Assembly: GCA_008828725.1 (NCBI GenBank)
Contig: MEHQ01004558.1
Location: 38,023 to 102,022, forward strand
Length of the DNA stretch: 64,000 nucleotides
DNA from: Saccharina japonica
Taxonomy: Eukaryota > Sar > Phaeophyceae > Laminariales > Laminariaceae
Direction: 5' to 3'
Shown here: positions 48,401-52,731 of the stretch, piece after piece
How positions within the stretch are numbered: position 1 is the stretch's first letter
How the letters are laid out: every line of letters begins with the position of its first letter
Translations under genes and position numbers: made by a program
The notes under the pieces: generated by a model
Told to the model about the DNA's origin: nothing
Seen by the model: only the letters and a program-made list of their open reading frames with translations
The model's database searches: none

Positions 48401-51303
48401 CGCGTCACGAAACCGTTGTTTCCACACGTCAACACCACTCATCCTGTACGAGTTCAGAGGTGAAACTCTGTGGACCAAAAACCGAGGCACAGGGATACTA
48501 CTGATTGTTGCGTTGTATGAGAGCTACTGCTGTAGCCCAGAAGTACATTCAACGCCACGTCATGCTTGATGGGCACGACACGCGCGACATACACATTCCT
48601 GCTATCCAGATGCCTTGAAAGATGGTAGAAAAAGCCAAAGAAAAACAGGAGAAGTGTCTTTCCAATACTGCACAACACGAACAAAACAATCACGCAACCA
48701 AAAACGTACTCCAGGCAGCCGCGGCAGTTTCGTGCAAACAGCACCGACAGCTTCCACCTGCTACGACGCATTGAGAGAGTGTCTGGTTCCTTGTTACCCT
48801 GTCTGCCGTCTACTTCCTGATTGATTTCGTCCACCGCGTTTCCCTACGATCGTTACTGCACCTTTCAGTATTCTTATACACCCCTTTCTCAAAACGGATG
48901 TGTCTCGCTCATCTTGATCCTAAATTTCGCTTAATTTACGTGCCAAAAACAAAGTAAATAAAATACGCGAGAGACAAAAAAAAGCTTCGACCCCTCGACC
49001 TCCAGCGCATTGACACGCTCGTCAACACAGCATTACCTACAAAGTATCCGCTCAGAAAGCGCGACGTCGGATTTGTTATTTTTTGGGTGGGTCGGTTTTC
49101 ATCCACGAGAAGCAGGTGCTGCTTTACGTATTCCAATGTTTCAATACGCATCATATTCATAGCACAACGTATAGTAAAGATCTCCGGACTCCTAACGGTA
49201 ATTAGCTGCCAATGATTCACGTCGACGTATGATAAGCTGTCTGTACCAGTACCACGGGCACAGACCTTCCTCGGCTGCCTGGAAGGTGCTTTTGGTGTGC
49301 TCCGGCTGCCTGTCCTTCCCTGTCCTTAGTCTTGCTCTGTTTGCGCTGTTTTTTTAGTCCATTTCATTTAGTTTTACTTAATTCATATTTATTGGCTGTC
49401 GCATATACTGACACGACACTTTCTTTCTTTTATTTTGTCATGCTTTTGTTTAGTTGGTTGAGTGTTGATTTGCTTTATTACGTTTACTTTTAATTATTTT
49501 TTCCCTTTTCGCTTTGGTTTTAAATTTCAATTTTATAATTTCTCCTTTTTCTCTTTCATGAACCTGGATTACTAGCATGGTAGGTCTCGGCTGTCGTTTA
49601 TGGCATTGCATTGTCTGCTCTGCTTACTGCACTGAGCGTAGGATCTATGTGTCGTAGTTTTGTGACCACATAACTGGTACCTTTTTAGGATGAAAAATCG
49701 GCACAGACACTGGGTGTGCTGGATGTCGACGGGTAGAAAGGAAGGCTTAATGTGAAGAACACACACACACACTGGTCACATACACATACGTACGTATGAA
49801 GAAATATTCTTTAAAGTACATCATACGTACGTCGAATGTTTTAATTTTCTGTGTTGTGCAGACGTCAAATCAATGCTCATTTTTTGTTTTGTGTGCCACT
49901 TGGTTTTAGAACATCCTTCCCTCTCCGGGGTTTGGAGGAAGTGCTCGAGTATCGCAGGGGGTCGAATTGTGTTTTATTTGTGCCGTTCGTTGTGCATGAT
50001 ATGATGTGCCGGTAATTCGTATCTTTTCTTTCATGTGTTTCTTGTATGAATAGCTTTTTCTTAACACAATGTCGCAGTAAAGCTCAATACTTTTCGGCAG
50101 AGACACCGCTACGCACGCATACATGCACACATCATACATATTATACATACGGTGAGATATATACATGCATATACGTGATACGCATATGTACGAGGTAATC
50201 GTATAGGCTTGTGTTTAACGTCTACATATCAGTTCTTGCAAAGAAAACGCACCAGCACGGTAAGTGTGTTCGAGCAGTCAGCACCAACACTGCTTAGAAC
50301 GTGTCGTACTTCGGTACGGAAACCTATCTCTCAACGCGGAAGCACACGCTAGGATTGACGACCACGCACAGATACGATATCATTCATGTCCTTTATCATA
50401 TCGGTACCTGACATTATACCTGGTTTAAAATTAGGAGAGAAAATGTTGTTGAACGCCACAAATTCAAATTCAAACGCAGCACACAGCCCGGACAATATTT
50501 TATATCGCCTGCCACCACTGCGGAAAGTACAAGAATACCAGTTATCATGAACGAACGTGTATACTGTATACGAGGTACAAACAAACTGATTGGTGACGCA
50601 TCTCTACGACGGATCTCTCGCGTTTACAAGTATAATCCATGACTCCTCATCTATCTCCTTGCCCATACAGAACTGGAAACAATGTCCCAGACTTATTCCA
50701 AGTAGTTTGTCTATAAATTCGTGGGACCAGTCCTTAAGGGGTTAACGTTCAGTATCAAAAAAACCCACACCCAATCCCTAAATAACCCTGAAGTTACACG
50801 TATATCCCTCCTGTCCCCTTCCCAGCCTCTCTCACCTCGAGGTTAATCCAGGAGTGCTCGATGTAGACCGAAGGAGACGGCGCCTTGATGACCGCGCGCC
50901 TCCCCCCGACAATCGTGATGGGGTTCCCCTGCTCCCCGCTACGGACGGTCCTGATGCGGTCATCGCGGTCCCTGTATGTGCCGTCGCCGAGCACGATGAC
51001 GTCCCCAGCTTGGGCCAGGCCGAAGGCGTCCGAGAGAGAGATGATCTCAAGGGGATCCGCCCCACCTCCACCATCGTCCGAGGAGGCGCTTTCCAGGCCC
51101 GGGAGGACGTCGTAGGTTTCGGCGCTGGTCGGGTTGCCGTGCAGAAAAACAAGAAGGCATACCACCGCCGCGGGTAGATGTCGGACGGACAATGTCGTCG
51201 GAAATCTTCTTGTCCTTGCCGAAGTTGTCGTTGTCGTTGTCGCGTTTCGTTTGTGTGCTGGTGGTGGTGGCATCGGTGCTGCCGACGCGATCGTTGCCAT
51301 CAT
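15992..51303 (-). CDS. Secreted right-handed beta-helix protein, 7 exons (gene span)
   Basis: Spliced model on the minus strand: 51303-50836, 27167-27025, 25002-24795, 23147-22960, 19744-19657, 18327-18212, 16220-15992; 479 residues. The six introns are 23,668, 2,022, 1,647, 3,215, 1,329 and 1,991 bp. All are GT-AG, and phases match at every junction (0, 2, 0, 2, 0, 2). Residues about 43-61 form a hydrophobic leader with a plausible signal cleavage after PTSA, so the product is probably secreted or wall-associated. Residues about 85-404 are beta-helix rungs, with markers GDVIVLGDGTYRD, NLE/GFTVDGE across junction 1, GNTIEECGLFDF, ECIEVKEGSSGNLIEDND, GAGVRLGG and YGNTFTDVDAAALSIRV. Residues about 405-479 are acidic and Pro/Thr-rich. 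Several cysteines suggest disulfides. The fold resembles polysaccharide lyase/epimerase-type beta-helices, but I do not see a complete catalytic set, so no enzyme activity is claimed. The start is the first ATG in an open frame. Confidence 0.85.
17764..17985 (-). repeat. 43-bp tandem repeat interrupted by a TTAA-flanked MITE
   Basis: Three to four units of a 43-bp repeat (AGATTGTGTCAACCC.. to ..TTTCTTGCCCTTA on the plus strand) lie in intron 6. One unit boundary, CCCTTAAG, is occupied by an 80-bp insertion at 17835-17914. The next unit, at 17958-17961, shows the unoccupied TTAA. Confidence 0.85.
17835..17914. mobile_element. 80-bp piggyBac-like MITE with TTAA target duplication, copy 1
   Basis: The element starts CCCTTTTAGAACTG and ends CAGTTCTTAAGGAG (inverted, 11 of 14 matching). 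It is flanked on both sides by TTAA (17831-17834 and 17915-17918). The intact neighbouring 43-bp unit provides the empty site. TTAA duplication and a CCC start are typical of the piggyBac superfamily. Confidence 0.8.
18212..18327 (-). CDS. Beta-helix gene, exon 6
   Basis: The acceptor GCGCAG precedes 18327, and the donor GTGAGC begins at 18211. It starts in phase 0 and encodes VYGNTFTDVDAAALSIRV followed by LPQG and a Cys-containing segment (CGNECEGDSMC). It ends after two bases of a codon, matching exon 7. It reads directly on from the YGMNNN end of exon 5, as expected for a helix rung. Confidence 0.85.
19657..19744 (-). CDS. Beta-helix gene, exon 5
   Basis: An 88-bp exon with acceptor TCTCCAG before 19744 and donor GTAAGA from 19656. 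Its first base A completes the Arg codon begun in exon 4. It encodes FNTASSCYGAG followed by VRLGGSEVDGIEYGMNNN; GAGVRLGG-type turns are typical of beta-helix proteins. It is too short to be found by ORF length and was located by expected rung sequence plus splice phase. Confidence 0.88.
19833..19913. mobile_element. 80-bp piggyBac-like MITE, copy 2
   Basis: Bounded by TTAA at 19829-19832 and 19914-19917. It shares the AGAACTG..GTTTGTCC..TTCGTGGGA..AGTTCTTGAGGGG core with copy 1. It lies about 90 bp upstream of the exon 5 acceptor, within intron 4. Confidence 0.8.
20114..20365 (+). mobile_element. ~235-bp MITE with GACGC(A/G)TGCTACGATAGAGG ends, copy 1
   Basis: Its inverted ends are GACGCATGCTACGATAGAGG on the left and ..CCTCTACCGTAGCACTAGTC on the right. 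Internal landmarks shared with the other copies are CTCACTTAAGGAG, GTCATACCTCACCGA, GGAGGGAAATAAA and GGAGCCCGATCGTTCA. It lies in intron 4 of the beta-helix gene. Confidence 0.8.
20418..20619 (+). mobile_element. ~235-bp MITE family, diverged copy 2
   Basis: Left end GATGCATGCTATGGCGGTAG, right end CTCTGTCGTACCTCGCGTC. It keeps the GGAGCCCGATCATTC landmark but is more diverged and shorter than copy 1, which lies 50 bp away in the same orientation. Confidence 0.6.
21510..21740 (+). mobile_element. ~235-bp MITE family, copy 3
   Basis: Left end GACACATGCTACGATAGAGG, right end ACCTCTATCGTAGCACGCGTC, with all internal landmarks preserved. It lies in intron 4. The 4-bp flanks are TTGA and CTGA. 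Confidence 0.85.
22960..23147 (-). CDS. Beta-helix gene, exon 4
   Basis: The acceptor TATGCAG precedes 23147, and the donor GTATGA begins at 22959. It encodes WKDGPDGCNDNWVHGN, then NTCGNECIEVKEGSSGNL, IEDNDC and GSRGDDNTI, ending with two bases of an Arg codon. The E-x-I-x-VKEG..N.IE.N rung is the best beta-helix signature in the window. It recalls the Lys-containing rung of PL6-type enzymes, but that is only a resemblance. Confidence 0.9.
23236..23302. repeat. AT microsatellite patches
   Basis: Several short TATATATA runs in intron 3. Confidence 0.7.
24506..24751 (-). mobile_element. ~235-bp MITE family, copy 4 (inverted)
   Basis: Full-length copy in the opposite orientation to copies 1-3: it starts GACAAGTGCTACAATAGAGG and ends CTCTATCGTAGCATGCGTC. 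It ends 43 bp from the donor of intron 3. Confidence 0.85.
24795..25002 (-). CDS. Beta-helix gene, exon 3
   Basis: The acceptor ATTCAG precedes 25002 (an AG six bases upstream would add two codons in the same phase). The donor GTACAG begins at 24794. It encodes MNRPTTNNYVC, KNRGECVRLKNFVIRAE, ITGNTIEECGLFDFR and GEGVYIGTSSKQ. Rung-like ITGNTIEECG and YIGTSS segments support the fold. It ends in phase 0, matching exon 4. Confidence 0.88.
26264..26921. repeat. 329-bp tandem duplication
   Basis: Two head-to-tail copies (about 26264-26592 and 26593-26921) that are nearly identical, differing at a few positions such as GGCCAGACC versus GGCCGGACC. It lies in intron 2. An open frame of about 60 codons is preserved in both copies because of their recent origin; I do not take it as a gene. 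Confidence 0.9.
27025..27167 (-). CDS. Beta-helix gene, exon 2
   Basis: The acceptor TTTGGGAAG precedes 27167, and the donor GTGAGT begins at 27024. It starts in phase 0, so SWINLE of exon 1 runs straight into GFTVDGEHGDDSSDEDSF. It continues with NKCVEVRGDGEDDPLRGF and KMQDMEVRNC, and ends with two bases of a Gly codon. The NLE-GFTVDGE join across a 23.7-kb intron matches the usual strand-turn pattern of these proteins. Confidence 0.88.
27146..27520 (-). repeat. Partial duplication including the 5' end of exon 2
   Basis: The segment about 27146-27290 (exon 2 start plus adjoining intron) is repeated, diverged, at about 27381-27520. The second copy keeps an acceptor-like GGGAAG at 27407-27402, followed by codons for GFTVDGE from 27401. 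It then departs from the exon and reaches a stop. It is read as a non-functional pseudo-exon. Confidence 0.75.
27549..27597. repeat. Strong hairpin
   Basis: GTGTCGAGGCTCTG and its reverse complement CAGAGCCTCGACAC surround a CTCTGTCTCT..AGAGACAGAG-like centre, giving a near-perfect stem. It lies in intron 1, just beyond the exon 2 duplication. Confidence 0.8.
29046..29395 (+). repeat. ~117-bp tandem repeat, three units
   Basis: Units start near 29046, 29163 and 29279. Each contains GTAATGAAAGATTAC, CACAAGGCAATT, CAGAGAGTCATACTACGT and a TATATACAGCGCAGTA end. They are about 90-95 percent alike and lie in intron 1. Confidence 0.9.
29819..31147. mobile_element. hAT-like non-autonomous DNA transposon, 1,329 bp
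   Basis: The terminal inverted repeats begin TAAGCCCTAGCGAGTAACGG and match at 24 of 25 positions between the two ends. A perfect 8-bp target duplication, GGTCAAGC, lies immediately outside both (29811-29818 and 31148-31155). Subterminal regions are packed with TAAGGCA/TGCCTTA motifs, as in hAT elements. Inside, on the minus strand at 30861-30334, is a GC-rich 175-residue frame rich in Ser/Gly/Ala. It could be a remnant of the N-terminal part of a transposase; no catalytic domain remains. Confidence 0.85.
30334..30861 (-). pseudogene. Low-complexity ORF inside hAT-like element
   Basis: A 175-codon frame starting at an ATG: STQEDGPASAAPPRREVIDT, then Ser/Gly- and Ala/Pro-rich low complexity, then a basic stretch with KRSRGARGNNNAKNF. 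It is contained wholly within the transposon and fits a disordered transposase N-terminus. It has no BED finger or DDE/RNase H-like motif, so it is treated as a fragment. Confidence 0.45.
31730..31985 (+). repeat. Dispersed repeat related to flanks of the GGGAA arrays
   Basis: The left part (ACGAGAACACAACGACAC region, about 31730-31810) resembles 53870-53955. The right part (GCGCCC..ACGTGCC.AAGAGGAACAG.TAAC) resembles 59605-59735. It looks like the same element lacking the central CCCGCGGGAA array. Confidence 0.5.
32809..32880 (-). repeat. tRNA-like sequence (degenerate; SINE head or pseudogene)
   Basis: On the minus strand the sequence starts ACCCCCATAGCTCAGCAGG, with a perfect A-box (TAGCTCAGCAGG), and has a B-box GGTTCGAACCT about 45 bases later. 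The acceptor stem does not pair and the D and T stems are broken, so it is not a functional tRNA. A tRNA-derived SINE head or pseudogene is likely. Confidence 0.6.
33003..33755 (-). mobile_element. Palindromic-array element, copy B
   Basis: The 753-bp copy has intact inverted ends: CACAGATGCTCCGAGTA on the left and TACTCGGAGCATCTGTG on the right. The body is a dense array of ACTCGGAGTA-like 10-12-bp palindromes, plus a short non-palindromic centre (about 33290-33440). It is collinear in inverse orientation with copy A (2775-3467). No target duplication is obvious. It lies in intron 1. Confidence 0.8.
34049..35107. mobile_element. Second hAT-like element, 1,059 bp, decayed
   Basis: The ends are TAGGGCTGTGAGTCGG and, inverted, TCGGGCTGTGAGTCGG. 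TAGGG-type starts are typical of hAT. The 8-bp flanks GAAATTCA (34041-34048) and CAAATTAA (35108-35115) agree at 6 of 8 positions. GTCGCCGACTAGT-type motifs repeat near both ends. A minus-strand frame about 34999-34799 encodes a basic, Pro-rich segment followed by NTLFGFFSR, reminiscent of the short motif near the N-terminus of many hAT transposases. No catalytic domain is present. Confidence 0.7.
35140..35345 (-). repeat. Diverged inverted copy of the 38.1/39.7-kb repeat
   Basis: The reverse complement matches the segment at 38090-38290: CCGCCTCA.., GGATGCAGCTCAC, ACTCGCC.., CTTGGTGC.AGCAA, GAGGGTCTATGGTC and ACTACGGCCGT. It is perhaps 80 percent alike by eye. Confidence 0.75.
35497..35790 (-). 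mobile_element. SINE-like repeat, copy 1
   Basis: The plus strand shows CTCAGATCCGGGGTCACTAA, then a C-rich patch, TACGGT, GCATTTTTATCGCGAG, GTCGACTTGCGTCG and finally CCGGGGCGACCG. The same order recurs at 58292-58565, where the last part is clearly tRNA-like on the minus strand. The element is therefore probably transcribed on the minus strand, from 35790 towards 35497. Confidence 0.6.
36078..36827. mobile_element. TTAA-flanked element with ~165-bp inverted ends
   Basis: Both ends begin GGGGCCCCTTCG and are flanked by TTAA (36074-36077 and 36828-36831). The left arm (to about 36242) and right arm (from about 36675) are reverse complements over about 165 bp with small differences: GATGAAACAAGAGTACTTGA, AATACTATTTCTGGTATA, GAAAACGGCATAGCTAC, CTCAGATCTTCGCC. 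The 430-bp centre holds a minus-strand frame (36650-36300) with no recognisable transposase motif. The TTAA duplication points to the piggyBac superfamily. Confidence 0.75.
36862..37563 (+). mobile_element. TA-flanked MITE (CGAGCTGGGCCAGCC ends), copy 1
   Basis: A 702-bp element with ends CGAGCTGGGCCAGCC and inverted GGCTGGCCCAGCTCG, directly flanked by TA on both sides. The interior is collinear with copy 2 (54953-55655, inverted) and more loosely with copy 3 (45875-46608), for example the TCTTGATGGGTGGCGAATTG and CGGATATCTCGGCGA blocks. The TA duplication fits Tc1/mariner-type elements. No transposase is recognisable. Confidence 0.85.
37587..37819 (+). mobile_element. ~235-bp MITE family, copy 5
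   Basis: Diverged copy: left GGCATGCTACGGCGGTGGAG, right CTATCGTAGCACGCGTC, with GGAGGGAAATAAAAGTGC preserved. It starts 22 bp from the end of the TA-flanked MITE. Confidence 0.7.
38071..38590. repeat. ~515-bp direct repeat, copy 1
   Basis: Nearly identical to 39721-40240; the first visible difference is a one-base deletion (TTTTAACAG versus TTTTACAG). It begins in a G tract followed by TGTACTCATG and contains GGCGGTTCTTAGCAGGATGC. It lies in intron 1. Confidence 0.9.
38833..38833. other. Ambiguous base N
   Basis: A single N in a stretch where GACCACGCATCCCTTTCGAG is repeated (38735 and 38811) next to G tracts; a possible local assembly join. Confidence 0.9.
38982..39020 (+). repeat. Long G tract
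   Basis: Almost uninterrupted G for about 39 bases with one T. Further G runs lie near 38060-38080, 38672-38684, 38761-38774 and 39720-39730. These are G-quadruplex prone and sequencing-error prone. Confidence 0.9.
39399..39446. repeat. (CAG)n microsatellite
   Basis: About 10 pure CAG units followed by imperfect ones. It produces poly-Gln, poly-Ser and poly-Ala frames that are not genes. Confidence 0.9.
39612..40240. repeat. Direct repeat copy 2 plus a truncated third copy
   Basis: 39721-40240 repeats 38071-38590. Immediately before it, 39612-39719 is a diverged partial copy of the same block (GTATGACCATAGACCCTCGC..ATTGCTAGCACCAAGG). The two are therefore in tandem at this position. Confidence 0.85.
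40584..41495 (-). mobile_element. ~235-bp MITE copy 6, split by an LTR element
   Basis: Left part 40584-40725 and right part 41386-41495 together make one family member, with TGGC on both outer sides (40580-40583 and 41496-41499). It is interrupted at TCCG by the LTR element at 40726-41385. Confidence 0.85.
40726..41385 (+). mobile_element. Deleted LTR retroelement nested in a MITE
   Basis: Starts TGTAATGGTATGGGC and ends CAGTCTTATCACA (TG..CA), with TCCG duplicated on both sides (40722-40725 and 41386-41389). The left LTR is 40726-41001. Two bases later comes TGGCGTCTTTGGCA, which begins with TGG like a primer-binding site, suggesting plus orientation. The interior (41002-about 41340) is only about 340 bp. 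The right LTR keeps just its last 45 bp (ACCTGCAAGGGGATACT..TTATCACA). No gag or pol domain is recognisable. Confidence 0.8.
41763..42068. repeat. Foldback with ~85-bp arms
   Basis: The left arm 41763-41848 and right arm 41986-42068 are reverse complements with roughly 85 percent identity: GAACGTCCTTGCC, CCCTGAAATTTGGTACACGT, CCGAG. It is probably a degenerate MITE. Confidence 0.75.
42222..42792. repeat. 279-bp duplication with a junction N
   Basis: 42222-42500 and 42514-42792 are essentially identical and separated by 13 bp containing an N at 42513. This could be a real tandem duplication or an unmerged allelic or contig-end artefact. Confidence 0.9.
42513..42513. other. Ambiguous base N
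   Basis: A single N exactly at the junction between two identical 279-bp copies; the strongest hint of an assembly join in the window. Confidence 0.9.
43006..43165 (+). repeat. Dispersed ~155-bp repeat, copy 2
   Basis: Preserves CACATTAAACCTTCCTTTCT, ACCCGTCGACATCCAGCACA and GTGGTCACAAAACTACGACA, and ends near CTGCAGTGCAGT. It is preceded by a GT-rich stretch, the other strand of the CA tracts that flank copies 3 and 4. Confidence 0.85.
43190..43340 (-). repeat. SINE-like repeat, partial copy 2 (opposite orientation)
   Basis: The plus strand reads TTCGACGAGAG.., TCTTCTCGCGATAAAAA, CCGTAGTGGGGGAGG and GTGACCCCGGATCTGAG. It is the reverse complement of the 58292-58400 part of the family and lacks the tRNA-like part. 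Confidence 0.75.
43695..43860 (+). repeat. SINE-like repeat, partial copy 3
   Basis: GTAACTCAGACCCGGGGTCA, CTACGGTGCACGG, GCATTTTTATCGTGAGAAGA and GTCGACTTGCGTCG are present in family order; the tRNA-like part is not recognisable. Confidence 0.75.
44353..45264. mobile_element. Foldback element with AATCGATTT arrays
   Basis: Outer inverted ends AGGCCCGTATTAAC (left) and GTTAATACGGGCCCT (right) are followed inward, on both sides and again near 44540-44590, by repeated CAAATCGATTTGAAATCGAT-type palindromes. The element is about 910 bp. A GC-richer centre (44700-44980) has open frames on both strands with no known domain. The superfamily is unresolved because no clean target duplication is seen. 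Confidence 0.65.
45686..45722. repeat. (AGT)n microsatellite
   Basis: A short AGT run with imperfect flanks. Confidence 0.9.
45875..46608 (+). mobile_element. TA-flanked MITE, diverged copy 3
   Basis: 734 bp, with ends CGAGCTGGGCCAGC and GCTGGCCCAGCTCG and TA outside both. The interior aligns loosely to copies 1 and 2, best at TCTTGATGGGTGGTGAATTG and CGGATATCTCGGCGA. Confidence 0.8.
46690..46848 (-). repeat. Dispersed ~155-bp repeat, copy 3
   Basis: Minus-orientation copy: CTGCTTACTGCACTGCAGT, GTCGTAGTTTTGTGACCACA, CTGGTACCT, GGATGTCGATGGGTAGAA. It ends next to a CA tract. Confidence 0.85.
46916..47840. repeat. GGGGTGTG..TAACG motif-rich region
   Basis: At least seven loose copies of a GGGGGTGTG(G/C)TAACG/TATCTA motif, clustered at 46964-47215 and 47725-47840. 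Similar ends (TATCACCCAGTGTG near 46940 and TATCACCCGGTGTG near 47800) bracket a centre rich in ACCGGTAC palindromes (47330-47420). It may be one decayed repetitive element. Confidence 0.5.
48111..48406 (+). mobile_element. ~235-bp MITE family, copy 7
   Basis: Left GACGCATGCAACGGCGGTAT, right CTCTATCGTGGCACGCGTC. It is longer than the others because of a small internal duplication near 48340-48380. Flanks are ATGA and ACGA. Confidence 0.75.
49608..49770 (-). repeat. Dispersed ~155-bp repeat, copy 4
   Basis: Minus-orientation copy ending TTAATGTGAAGAACACACAC; very similar to copy 2. Confidence 0.85.
50662..50741. mobile_element. 80-bp piggyBac-like MITE, copy 3
   Basis: CCCATACAGAACTGG.., GTAGTTTGTC, TTCGTGGGACCAG, TCCTTAAGGGG and then TTAA (50742-50745). 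The left TTAA has decayed. It lies about 95 bp inside intron 1 from the exon 1 donor. Confidence 0.7.
50836..51303 (-). CDS. Beta-helix gene, exon 1 (leader and first rungs)
   Basis: The first in-frame ATG is at 51303. Residues 1-42 are Ala/Pro/Thr- and Arg-rich, about 43-54 are hydrophobic (LPAAVVCLLVFL), and a signal cleavage is plausible after PTSA. Then follow ADPLEIISLSDAFGLAQAG, DVIVLGDGTYRD, GNPITIVGGRRAVIKA and VYIEHSWINLE, a typical N-terminal cap and first turns of a parallel beta-helix. It ends in phase 0 at donor GTGAGA (from 50835). It is markedly more GC-rich than the intron beside it. Confidence 0.88.
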
Positions 51304-52100
51304 GGAGGTGGAGGGTCCGGTGCGGAAGAGTTGGGTCGCCGGCCAGAAAGAAACGGCAGACCGTGTCTTTCTTTTCACGTCGGGAACGGACGGTGTTTGT
51401 TGACTGTGAGTAAACACCGAACGGTTTGTGCTACTTTGTTCTTTCTGGCGATGCTGAGTGCTGTTCCGCAAGGTGGCGGCGGAGGAAGGTCCCAAATTGA
51501 GCGAGGAAGAGGGTTTGGGGCTTCACTCGCTTGCTGTGACAACACGGTTTCTCCCTGCCACTGGTAGAGGCCCCTAGGCAAGCACTCGTCCTAGTGTTTG
51601 TCGAAGACTGGAAATTGAGAGGAGAAAAATGCTGTAGGAACACGTGAGAGGAGTGGTGTCGTGTGGCGTGTGGGTTTGCAGCCTGCAAAGCCTTCAAATG
51701 GGGTTTTGCATGTCGTGTCGTGTGCGGCTGCTGTTCAAGAGTTCACATCTTGTATATATGACACTACATCATGGTTGGAGCACACTGTGTACAAGACAAA
51801 AGCTCATAGTGCTAGGGTTGGACGCGTTTGATTGGCTTATGGACGGGGGTTGTTTGTTCGGAATCTGTTTGTGTACGCAGTTCTTCATGATTTGACCGTT
51901 CTTCCGTCGACACCCAGCACACCCAGTCATACATTGTCCGTGCCGGGTTCATCATGCTACGTACGTATATACAAAGCAAAACAAGTTGTGAGGTCACGAA
52001 GACACGAGACCGTGCGTATATGACGTAGAGACAATACGTTGTGATTCGTTTTAGTTATGTTTATTTTTGTACATTGTTGTTGTTGTTGTTGTTGTTGTTG

Positions 52101-52235
52101 TCTTCACATTAAACCCGTTTTTTCTACCCAACCACATCAGTGCACCCAGTGCGTGTCCTGATTTCCAGTCCTAGAGAGATACAAATTCTGTGGTCACAGA
52201 CTAATTAGCTATGCGCGTAGGGTGCATTATATAGC
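52101..52235 (+). repeat. Dispersed ~155-bp repeat, copy 5
   Basis: Diverged copy: CTTCACATTAAACCC, TTTCTACCCAACCACATCAG, CACCCAGTGCG, TTCTGTGGTCACA. Confidence 0.7.
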
Positions 52236-52577
52236 CGGTACCAGCAATAAAAGTGTCCCAGAAGAATGGTTGCTGAATATTTTTTCGATATTTTGAACCA
52301 ATCACAACCAAACGGAACGACAGCAGCGGTCATCAAAATTCATCATTTTAGGAACCAAAAGCGAAAAGCCGCAGTCAGAAGACCACCTGCCTGTGGCCAT
52401 AAAAGGAAATAATGACGAAAAAACAATACGATTAATATACGAGTACCTGGTATATATTAAAAAATTAAAAAAACAACAGCTGTGAGCTCCTATATACGAG
52501 TACCTGGTATACAAGTACCTGGTATATATAAATACGAGCTGACAACAAATAAGACAGCTGCGGCAGCAGCGGAATCA

Positions 52578-52589
52578 ACAGCAGCAGCA

Positions 52590-52621
<32 letters not shown>
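52578..52621. repeat. (CAG)n microsatellite
   Basis: Reads as CTG on the minus strand and would encode poly-Leu in the same frame as the upstream coiled-coil ORF, beyond its stop. Confidence 0.9.
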
Positions 52622-52731
52622 GCAATATGGATGATGGCGCAGATGATGGCTCGGCCGCGCCGGTGCCTGCCGCTCCGGGTCCCGTCATACATGTGCATCG
52701 TATCGGCTGCCTGTTGCATGTCCTCCACCTC

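Larger units (their letters stand above)
51304..52731. other. 5' flank of the beta-helix gene
   Basis: Contains a partial dispersed-repeat copy (about 51890-51965), a TTG microsatellite (52076-52101), dispersed-repeat copy 5 (52101-52235), a small TATACGAGTACCTGG duplication (52436-52530) and a CAG/CTG run (52578-52621). I cannot place a promoter. Confidence 0.5.

Noticed and set aside
50832..51567. Long frames opposite or out of frame to exon 1
   Set aside because: Shadows of GC-rich exon 1, which has the beta-helix signature and a phase-matched donor.
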